Both the position numbers and the translations under genes were made by a program. Positions 39,144 through 64,000 of a DNA stretch of 64,000 nucleotides are shown in pieces. The DNA is from Chrysomallon squamiferum (lineage: Eukaryota > Mollusca > Gastropoda > Neomphalida > Peltospiridae): positions 16,527,672-16,591,671 of the forward strand of contig CM022669.1 in NCBI GenBank assembly GCA_012295275.1, given 5' to 3'. Each line of letters begins with the position of its first letter. The stretch's first letter is position 1. The notes beneath the pieces were generated by a model, which was given only the letters and a program-made list of their open reading frames with translations, did not search any database and was not told the DNA's origin.

Positions 39144-39196
<53 letters not shown>
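39040..39196. repeat. (CT)31 and (ATT)n microsatellites
   Basis: Perfect CT run to 39102, a short unique spacer, then about 17 ATT units from 39146. Confidence 0.96.
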
Positions 39197-39365
39197 AAAA
39201 AATGTTCTTCAATTATTCCTTTCAGAATTTTAAAGAGTCACATACTTGAAATGTATGGCTGAAATTTCGTTGTTTTCACCATATTCTTTTCACGTCTCTG
39301 ACTTGAATTTTGGTGTCATGGGAAAAAAAACCAGTTATTTATTGAATGTACCAAGATACCTCGAG

Positions 39366-39404
<39 letters not shown>

Positions 39405-39854
39405 ACTTTTGCAATTTTATCCAGAACGGAAACAAGCAAACCGGTGTCTGCCAAGTTTGTTCCACGTAATATCTTGGGAATCTATATTTATTGAAATCAT
39501 TAATCACTGTAGCAGGAAGATTGGCAGTGGATGCTTAGTTTAAAAGCGTGATAGATTACTCTGCCAGTTTTTGCCTTGACCACACATTTATTTATTTTTT
39601 ATTTTTTTTATTTTTATTTTTATTACTTTTTATTATCGTGTTCATGTATGAATGCACGTATGTATGTATATGAATGTACGTACGTATATAAATATGTATG
39701 TAAGTGTGTGTATCTGTGTATGTACGTGTGTATGTATACATATATATATGTATCTATCTATCTATCTATATATTAATATTTTAGTGATAATGATAATTTA
39801 ATATTATAATTAAATTCATCTTCAACAATAACACTATAGATAATAAGGTAATTA

Positions 39855-39885
<31 letters not shown>

Positions 39886-40604
39886 AAGAAGAAGAAACAA
39901 AGAAAAACAACAACAAAAAAGAACAACAATTAAAAAAAACTAAACCCAAGCAACAAACAAATACAAATTTTCAACAAGAATAGCTTTTTATTGACTGTTA
40001 ATTACATACTTAGTCTGAATACAGTGTACATAATGTTACTGAATTATTCTGTACGAAATCTTGTAGCAAAATAGCAAGAATTAGCCGAAAATTACTTAAA
40101 ATAACTTACTGCAGAAAACAACGTTTTCTTCTAAAAAACATTTGTGTTTTTTTCTCGAAATACCTACATATAAGTTTAATATTTATTCTAAATGAAATAA
40201 ACAACTTTTATAATAATTATACAGTATAGAGAAATCTGATGTATAAAGTATAATTTAGCATATGTTTGATTTGAGAAAAAGCGATTAATATTATAATGTC
40301 TGGGTCTACAGACTGTATAATTATTACGACACATCAAACTAAATATTACATTATGAACTAAAACGACAATGCTGAAAAAAATGTAATGCCATAGAATACA
40401 AACACAGAAATAAATTTAATTATAGTTGATTAACCAAAAACATAAGCAAAATATTGTTAATGGAAAATAATTAATTTTAAGAATAAACGATTGTGAGAAA
40501 TTATCATCAGATTTATATATCAATAAGAAAAATAGACAGCAACACATGACTAAAGATAAAACTAGTTCAAAAGTCAGTATAAGATGGGACATCTTTAGCT
40601 ACTA

Positions 40605-41110
40605 TACTGTATAAGGTAGATATCCGAAGCCAGTATCAGCATATTACATAACGTGGATGTAGGAAACCACTATCAACACAGTATATAAAGTGAATCTCGG
40701 CGGTCATTATCAGCATTATTTATAAGGTGGGTATCCGAAGCTATTATCACGCTAATTTATCAGATAGGTTGAAGTAAGCCAGTGTCCAGTTTCGGTGGGA
40801 TAACACAGACGTAACGTATTTGGTGAAAAAGCTCAAGCCTATTTCATCATCATGAAAAATGTGGATAGACAATCATGACACTACCAGTAGGATTCTAACT
40901 TTTTTTTTTTTTTTTTTTTTTAAAATGCAGTTAGTAAGGTCGATAAAAATATGTGTTATGTAAGCCAATATCGACATAATGACGTGATAAACCATTTTCA
41001 TCAAGATATCAATAGGTGGGGACACAAGCCCATATCGGCGTAATGTTCTCGGTGGGATAAAAATTAAGCCATTATCAACATTTCAAGTGATGTTGACTAT
41101 ATCAACAGAT
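40605..41110. repeat. Degenerate ~50-60-bp minisatellite
   Basis: The motif AAGCCATTATCAGCATAAT followed by a GGTGGG-type end recurs at about 40627, 40665, 40709, 40738, 40774, 40961, 40990, 41028 and 41067 with much divergence. A T run at 40902-40921 interrupts it. Confidence 0.6.
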
Positions 41111-41738
41111 GAGAGAGAAGTTTCAACATCATCATTAAAGATATAGTTACGCGTAAAATGAGTTTATAGATTAATCACAGAAGGAAGTAGCAGTTTAATT
41201 TTATTTAAGAATTTAATTCAGAATACAGTCATATTCTGTTCAGTGTATAGTTCACATGGGAGGTCTGTTTTATAAGAATATTATGGCAATTAAGAGAGTT
41301 AGCTAAATATCAGCTTTATACATGAGCACAAATGAAAAGCCGCTAAAGTTAATACATAATTTTGAACACAATAACATAAAACAAAGTATAACGTACATTA
41401 CAACAATTTCATAAATTCAGAAATGAATTGGTATATTTTTATATGAATCAAACAATAAAATTAGATCAATACATCATCATAAAATAATTTGGATACAGTT
41501 CAAAGTCATAATAATGTTTCCAGTACAATAAAAATAGATTTTATCATAAAAAAAATGCATGAAATTAGTTTATATTCTATATTATTGTAATTAATTAAAA
41601 CGTAATGCATTATAAAGTATCTGAATGAGCAGAAATTAGAATATTTTTGTAAACAGCTTAATCATATCAAAGCTTCTAGTTTGCTGACAGAATATTCAAA
41701 AAAAAAAAAAAAAAAACTTTCAAATACATCTTAAAATT

Positions 41739-41817
41739 CAGCCAATCAGCTTGAAGTTACCTCCCAAATCAGTTTGAATTTCAGTTTCTATTATTATGCC
41801 AGCCAATCAGCTTGAAG
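41739..41817. repeat. 18-bp direct repeat, 61 bp apart
   Basis: CAGCCAATCAGCTTGAAG occurs at 41739 and again at 41800. Each copy contains a CCAAT core. The sequence between them is loosely related. Confidence 0.85.
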
Positions 41818-42060
41818 CTGACTATATTAATGCTAAGCCCATGCAGTCAGATTTACCCTAGTGAACGTTTTCCATTTTATATCTGTTTCAAGTAATCCAA
41901 CCAATGAACTATTAAAAAAAGGTAGCAATTTAAACCATTCAGCGCTTAAATTAATATTGAATGGATTGATAAAACTTATATCACAAAGTAATAACAACAA
42001 ACAAAAATGGAATCAATTTTTGATATCAAACGTATGAAATTTTTGTTACATTGCACGTTA

Positions 42061-42180
<120 letters not shown>

Positions 42181-42837
42181 CATTTACGTAGCCGTTTATA
42201 TCTCCGCATATTAACTGCACTAATGTAAAAATTGATCATGTCATTTAATTAGTTCAAGACCGTTAAACCATCTGATCCCGGCAGGTGATACTAATGTAAA
42301 TCATCCCATGCTATTACTGTAGCTGAGATAGGAAACAAAATAGGTATATTATTAGTTATATATTACACATAGAAAGATATCCTATTTCACATTACTGTTA
42401 TTTTTCACCAGTTCCAAAATTAATAAGCTTCAAATCAATCAACTTATATGACAGAAAAAATAATTAGATTTTTCTTATTATTATTAATATAAACATTTCT
42501 ACAAGAAACAGAACGTACAGAAATATATAACACACTGATTAATTATGTACAGAACAAAACAAACCAATTTATATTAATTATTTACATGTTATTTTATTTT
42601 GTGTAATTTTGTGTTTAAAATATTTTGTTTTTGTTTTTTTTTTATTATTATTATTATTTATTATTATTATTATTATTATTACCTTTTCAAACAACGGCTT
42701 ATAGTTTACTTCAATCGAAAAAAACTATCTCCCTATATTAAAAAATAAATAAATCAGTCCATCAACTGTAACCCTCTCATAAATTTTTGAAATAGTAAAC
42801 GGACAGAAACAGTAATGTCCGGTTTGGTTGTGGCTTT

Positions 42838-43045
42838 TATTGTTGACGTTGATGTTTGTGTTGTTGTTGTTGTTGTTGTTGATTGTAGATCTTGATGTTG
42901 TTGTCGTTGTTGTTGTTGTTGATATGGTTGACGTTCATCTTTTCGTTCTTGATATTGCTTACGTTCGTGTTCTTGTTGACATGGTTGACGTTCATTTTGT
43001 TGCTATTGGTATTGTTGATGTTGTTGTTGTTGCTGCTGTTGCTGT
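42838..43045. repeat. Imperfect TTG-rich array with a longer repeated unit
   Basis: TTG runs are interleaved with TTGACGTTCAT. The block ATGGTTGACGTTCAT occurs twice, about 65 bp apart. The plus frame encodes repeated DMVDVH but has no coding features. Confidence 0.7.
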
Positions 43046-43864
43046 GATGTGATGGTAAACATGAATACTATGCTAGACGTTAAAAATACTGTGAAGATAT
43101 AGAAGCACATTCAGGCGGTGCTTGGTGTGATAATTAGCACAAATCACGTCTGACGGGTTACGGAAGCCCTTGTGGTGCAAGGAGATCTGAAATGATTCTT
43201 TTGTTTTAAATATTTTTATTTGCTTACATGAGTGTGTGTGTGTGTGAGTGAGTATGTGTGTGTGTGTGTCACGTCAGATTTGTGTCCATGTGTGTGTAAG
43301 TATATTTGAATGCTACCAAAAGTACGTGCGAAAGTGTGCGTTGCATTATTACTTTTAAAATAAATCTTTCTCTGTGATAACGCTAATGAAACGATTAACT
43401 CGGGATTATAATTAGAATATTTGAGTAAAGATGTGGTACACACAGACATATGACGTGACACAAACGTCATTATGACGTTTACAAACACATTCAAATATAC
43501 ATAACGTACGTTACAAACAAACTAAAAAAAAAACGCCAAAAATATAACAGGAATAATGACGCGTTTTTAAACAATCACTTTACAATATTATACAATACAC
43601 GTTTATGTACAAGTTTTTTAATTATCAGTTGTGACCATCTTGGGCAAAGAGAAGAAAACATTGACATTTCAATCACAAAATCAGTTTTAACATAAAATAA
43701 AATACTCAGTATTCTGCTTATTCAGTCAAAAAAACACATTCTCGGCATAAAAACATCAAGGCGGCCAAAATTTTCTGATGGCACCTTATATCACAACCAC
43801 CTGCCTCTAACAGGCAAATTGCCCATATTTTTTGAAAAATCTAAATTCATCTGTTCACAATGAC

Positions 43865-43902
<38 letters not shown>

Positions 43903-43982
43903 CTTTTTGAAAATTAAATTCAGATGAATTTGGAACATCACGTTAATGTTTCTGAGCTAACTTCAGCCAAATTAGGTAAATG

Positions 43983-44015
<33 letters not shown>

Positions 44016-45092
44016 ATCATGATTTGTTACGTCAATATTTAGCTGAGCAAGTAAATCGTTACTTAGATTATAAAGAATAATTATTTGGAAACAATACGGT
44101 AATCGTGAAAATTCAGTAGTCCGGCAAACGTGGTAACTGTAATATTCAAAAATAAACAGTAATTTACAAACAGTGTCTCGTTCAACAAACATCACATTCC
44201 TATTTACAGATTTAAAAAAAGAAAAAAAAATTTTATAAGAAAGCCTGGCAAAAAAAAAAAAAAAAAAAAAAATTATTAAAATAATTATTCAGATTACTAA
44301 TTATATTGCTGTTAAATTGAATAAAATTATTTGGTTTTTTTTAAAAATTGTGCTAAATCTTGTTTCCTTTTATGTTGCATTTTCATTTGTTAGAGGGATA
44401 TTTCTTTCTCCCTCATGAATACGGATTTGAATGAAAATAAAAATAAATAAATTTAAGACTGAAAGAAAACGGTAGCTGAATTTAAGAAAAATATTTATTT
44501 GTTTTATTATATAAGAATTAGTAATCAATACAAAAATAATTATATTATTTCCACAGAAATATTAATGATTGTCCGCGTTAATGTTCAAGTCAAACTTTTG
44601 GCGTTACTGTTTCAGTTTTACTTTAATTATAAAATATTAATTATTATTAATTATTTATTTTATAAACATTAAATGTTAGATTAACTATATAGTTTCGCAT
44701 TTTTCTTTTTCATTGTTCTTTATTTTTTATTTATTACTTTATATATATATATATTTTTTTTTTTTTATTTTTTTTTTTCCACGATGTTATAAATATACTA
44801 CTATCCAGGAAAAAAAAATATTAACAGAAATATAATTTATGGGGGGGGGAAGAAAGAAGAAGAAAATATTCATAAATTTACATTTGCACCCGTCACACCG
44901 TTACTGTCAACCATTATTATTTTTTTTTTTCTGATCTCAAAAACAGAAAAAAGAAAAATCTTAAACGAAACCGAAAGTACAAATATTCTGTCCAGTTAAA
45001 AATTCTGAGTGTTAAACAGTCCTTCACAAAACAGAGCAAACGTTTTTTTTTTTTGTTTGTTTTGTTTTTAACAAATGACGTCACGGGACGAT

Positions 45093-60322
<15,230 letters not shown>

Positions 60323-60325
60323 CTG

Positions 60326-60341
60326 AATAATAATAATAATG

Positions 60342-60390
<49 letters not shown>

Positions 60391-60401
60391 CAACAACAAC
60401 A

Positions 60402-60486
<85 letters not shown>

Positions 60487-60540
60487 AATAATAAATAATA
60501 ATAATAATAATAACAATGATAATAATAATAATAAGCACAA
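60326..60540 (-). repeat. (TTA)n array, ~215 nt, abutting the TM exon acceptor
   Basis: Trinucleotide array with TTG blocks. In transcript sense it ends in TTATTATTATTCAG, so the microsatellite supplies the acceptor's upstream sequence. It produces spurious poly-Leu, poly-Ile and poly-Tyr frames fused to the exon. Confidence 0.95.
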
Positions 60541-60934
60541 CACAATATTATGCTATTAGAATAAGATGATACATACAACGGTAATAGTCATATCTGTATA
60601 GAATCATGGACGTCATCAACCACAACATTAACATCAGTAATAATGTAACAACAACAAACAGAATAGAAACAATATTTTTCGAGAGAGAGAGGAAGAGGAG
60701 AAGAAGAAGAAGATGATGATGATGATGATGATGATGACGGAATAAATAACTAAATAAAATTAGAAAAACGAATCATTCCAAATAAAACAAAATAATAAAT
60801 TGTTAAGATGATGATAATGTTTTGTCAGATTCTAATTAAGTGAGGAAGTCTGCGTAATGCAAACAGTAATTTTTCTTCTTGACATTTTCACTCTATTCGT
60901 GTTTATTTCTTTACTGTAATTATTTGTTCACAGT

Positions 60935-60937
<3 letters not shown>

Positions 60938-61010
<73 letters not shown>
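60938..61010. repeat. (CT)36 microsatellite
   Basis: 73 nt of perfect CT. Confidence 0.98.
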
Positions 61011-61014
<4 letters not shown>

Positions 61015-61702
61015 GTATGACTCTTTTCCTCACTTTATGAAAATGTATAAATGGCAAGCCTTAATAAAACTAATTTTATTTCTTATGAAATAAATCTGCC
61101 ATGCATTTGACCTGTACTAATCTGAGTGTATAAGAACAGACATTGCTAATGCGTAGGTGCAAAACCAAAAATAAACAAATTCTCGTGGCAACTTATCGCT
61201 TGGTTGGTTAATTAAGAAATGTATTCACTTTAGTTTTGACATTTATCGCTTGCTTTGCTCTAGCTGTTAACACCAAGCGTCACACGTTTTTAAGCTTTAT
61301 CAATTCTCGGCTTTTTATTTCCTCATCGATCCTATTCCACAATCAAAACTCAATTTAAACGTCACCCGTTGTCATGGAAGTCCTTCATAATTGACTGAGT
61401 CAATGAATCCGATAGCCCATCTCGCGGAATTCAGTTATCGGGAGTTAGAACTTTTAAGAATATTTACACTTCGTTCGCATTTCTCGAATCAGAGAATTCG
61501 TTCTGATACGGAACCTATGGCTTCGGGGCTAGTCTCCGGAGATGAGAACAAATTAAGAATTTGCTTTGCATGATCACGTTTCACAGACCGCAGTCGTCGA
61601 CTGAGTAGGAAGTCGTTTTAATTATTTTGTCATCTGGGATGTGCAAAACCTCTCCAAACTTGGTTAGTTTAAAATTTAATAAGGAGATGGTATTTTACAG
61701 CA

Positions 61703-61727
61703 AATAAAATATAAATAAATAAATACA

Positions 61728-61774
<47 letters not shown>
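61703..61774. repeat. (AAAT)n tetranucleotide repeat
   Basis: About 17 AAAT units with one ACAT break, followed by (CAA)n. Confidence 0.95.
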
Positions 61775-61775
<1 letters not shown>

Positions 61776-62603
61776 AAGAAGAAGCAGCACAACAACAACA
61801 ACAACAACAAATGAAGCAAGGAAATAAATTTGCTGTTGGTAATAGATGTTGTAGTAGTTGCAGTAGTATAGTGGTAGTAGTAATAATAGTAGTAGAAAAC
61901 TACTAAATAATACTCATTGTACTAGTAATAAAATAACTTACGAAGACACCAGTTCGGTTACTAAATTTCGAGCTAACATAATCAGTTTTGGAAAATATAT
62001 TCTTCTCATAAATGCACGTACCCAAATATTTGGTATAGTTTATTTATTTATTTATTTATTTTAATACGAACATTTCTCATCAAGCTATTATTATTCTCGC
62101 TGTCACACCAGACATCAGTCTGCTTTTAACAATCCTTTCCTTTCCGAAGACAGAAACAAAGAATGTAAAAACGAACGGTTTATTTATAGAACAAAGTAGC
62201 ACAATTACCCATTGTTCTAAAAATGTCGGCACGTTCTTCTCTCAGCGCGTTCCTGTCTGTCTGGGAGGTGTCTAAACGTGTCTAAATATCTAGTATCGAT
62301 TAGACGACAGAACTGATAAAGAGATTTCGCTCTCTGTCTCGTCAGAAGGCCAGTCGGACTACGTGCCCCGCTCCGCACTTGGGGCAATTTGCTGATTGGC
62401 CCGGTCCGACACGAAATTTGATACCGCTCTGATGTTTTCCGTTAATGCGCTGGAATGGTCGTTCGCTGCGTTATTGTTGTCAGAACTGATTTCGCTGATT
62501 GTTACAGTTCAGAACGACATATGGCTATAATAATAATAATAATAATAAAGATCAGAAATATACGTTGCCCAGTCTGGAAAAGATAAAAGTGAAAATAATA
62601 ATT

Positions 62604-62785
62604 GCGTTATTGTATAGATCAGTTTGATCGAGCAATGGCCGTTTTATATATCCGAAATCAGGAAAAAAACGTGTAGCACAGAACATTCATGTTAATTACG
62701 TTTTATTGTATAGAGAATTTTGTTCGTACGGTAGTCGTTTTTATCTGTAAATATATCGGTAAGAATTTATAGCACAGAACACGTT
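62604..62785. repeat. Diverged ~95-bp tandem duplication
   Basis: GCGTTATTGTATAGATC...GTAGCACAGAACATTC is followed about 95 bp later by ACGTTTTATTGTATAGAG...ATAGCACAGAACACG. Both ends and several internal words (TTGATCG/TTCGTACG, GCCG/GTCGTTTT, ATATATCCG/ATATATCGG) align. Confidence 0.75.
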
Positions 62786-63303
62786 ACTAAAAGACTTAGT
62801 AATGAAGTCATTCAAACTGAAAAATCATCGACGCCTAGCCCATCAGACAGCACGTAAACAAAATGTATTCTGTAAACATAAAATATAAATTACCCCATGC
62901 TATGGTGTATGAGATTTTTGTCTGATGAACGCAGCTGGAAGTAATTCCACTGTATTCCCCAACCAGCGAGATTATATATTTTAAATATTTAATTTTTATT
63001 TATTCATTTATCAAACGAAGGCATAATCACACTTGTTCTCAGAATATTTTCCAGGAAATATGACGACTGATGCAGGACAGTGTCACTAGAAAACGAGTAA
63101 AAATCTGCACATTTATGTAGATGTATGTTAGTTTAAGTCTCTCTGAACTGTATAGATTATGTTAAATTATTTATATCGCTAGTTAAACATAGTTAAGGTT
63201 CAGGCTCGCTGAGATTGGCAAACAAACCTACAACAAATTTGATTGTTTTTGTGTTGATGGTGATCTAGAGCATTGTTTCTGAAACTGGTGAATGGTTCAG
63301 CCA

Positions 63304-63400
63304 GGTGTGAATAAAACTGTTTTGGTGTGAATGAAACTATTTGTAGTGAATGAAACTATTTTGGTGTGAATGAAACTATTTGGAGTGAATGGAACTGAAG
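63304..63400. repeat. ~20-22-bp tandem repeat
   Basis: GGTGTGAATGAAACTATTT-like units occur four to five times, alternating GGTGTGAAT and GTAGTGAAT/GGAGTGAAT starts. Confidence 0.85.
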
Positions 63401-64000
63401 AGAAATTACCACATGTATATAGATGTGGATGAGTGAAATTTTTTGTAATTAAAAACTCGATGGTGAATGACACTGAACTAGTTTAGGGAGAAATGAATGA
63501 GAATTAAGTATACGTCTGTCTGTCTCTCTAATTGTCTTTCTGTTGTCAGTCTGTCTGGGTATTGACCGTCTAGTTTAGGCGTCTGTATACATTTACTTAA
63601 GATTTGGTCTATCCACATGGATTCAATCACAAAGTCTATTTTATCAAAGATAATGGCAAACTTGTCAAGTGTTTCTCGTAGAATATCTACATATTTAATT
63701 GTTTCTGTAAATAATGAGATTAGCTGATCTCAGTATTTAATGGAACTAAATTAAATATAAATGAAAATATTCTAAGACTTTTTATGCATCGTATATGTTA
63801 CAGGCATGCGCAGATTGCATCATATGGTAGTCATTATCGTAATTGACCAAACTGCAGATCAAAATGAATTTCCATTCGCATTTCAATTTTCTCATCCATC
63901 TAAATTCTTCCTTCATAACGAAACTCATTTCGTCTTGAAAATTAAAACCAGCACAACTGCAGGAACCACACGTTTCAAAAATCTTCGATATACATATGAG

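Larger units (their letters stand above)
60323..64000. other. Upstream flank or first intron of the synaptotagmin gene
   Basis: No start-codon exon is identified. Contents: the (TTA)n array, GAA/GAT repeats near 60700-60735, (CT)36 at 60938-61010, (AAAT)n at 61703-61774, a ~95-bp duplication at 62604-62785 and a ~20-bp repeat at 63304-63400. A GC-richer stretch at about 62210-62520 has an inverted CCAAT (GATTGG) near 62394, in minus-strand sense a CCAAT box, and may be the promoter or first exon; this is weak. Confidence 0.4.

Overview
The window is animal nuclear DNA. It has about 35-40% GC by eye, small exons in multi-kilobase introns, and very dense simple repeats: (AAT)n, (CA)n, (GA)n, (TA)n, poly(A/T) and tetranucleotides. 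Gene content and repeat texture suggest a mollusc, most likely a coleoid cephalopod such as an octopus. That assignment is inference; no marker in the window proves it. Most open reading frames are translated microsatellites. The real genes are seen only by joining small exons.

Layout. Positions 1-11826 are non-coding and probably the first intron of a minus-strand proprotein-convertase gene, whose signal-peptide/prodomain exon lies at 11827-12012. About 1 kb away, head to head, a plus-strand gene of four exons (13021-15330) encodes an 86-residue KGD4/MRPS36-like subunit of the mitochondrial 2-oxoglutarate dehydrogenase complex. Positions 15331-21013 hold the convergent 3' flanks of KGD4 and the next gene. 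A minus-strand gene of six coding exons (30066 down to 21014) encodes a 716-residue AF9/ENL-type YEATS protein: acetyl-lysine reader at the N-terminus, a Ser/Lys-rich middle with a five-copy SPFQDSP repeat, and an ANC1-homology (AHD) domain at the C-terminus. Positions 30067-45092 show no gene I can support, only microsatellites, minisatellites and a few promoter-like patches. The minus-strand synaptotagmin-4/11 gene covers 60322 down to 45093 in three visible exons (TM+linker+C2A; first part of C2B; rest of C2B), with a 13.5-kb intron between the C2 domains. Its start codon exon is not identified; 60323-64000 holds repeats and a GC-richer patch that could be its upstream region.

The genes have unrelated jobs: secretory-pathway proteolysis, TCA-cycle complex assembly, chromatin reading and transcription elongation, and vesicle trafficking. 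No operon-like logic applies.

The most notable observations are: a one-base reading-frame break at an A6 run between the transmembrane segment and C2A of the synaptotagmin, which also matches a -1 slippage geometry; two synaptotagmin splice acceptors formed by the end of (TTA)n microsatellites; tandem in-frame splice donors or acceptors in both the YEATS gene and KGD4; a five-copy protein repeat in the YEATS protein; a 74-nt pre-miRNA-like hairpin at 6961-7034; a degenerate array of ~130-177-bp units at 4664-5770; and several high-complexity islands that look like conserved non-coding elements.
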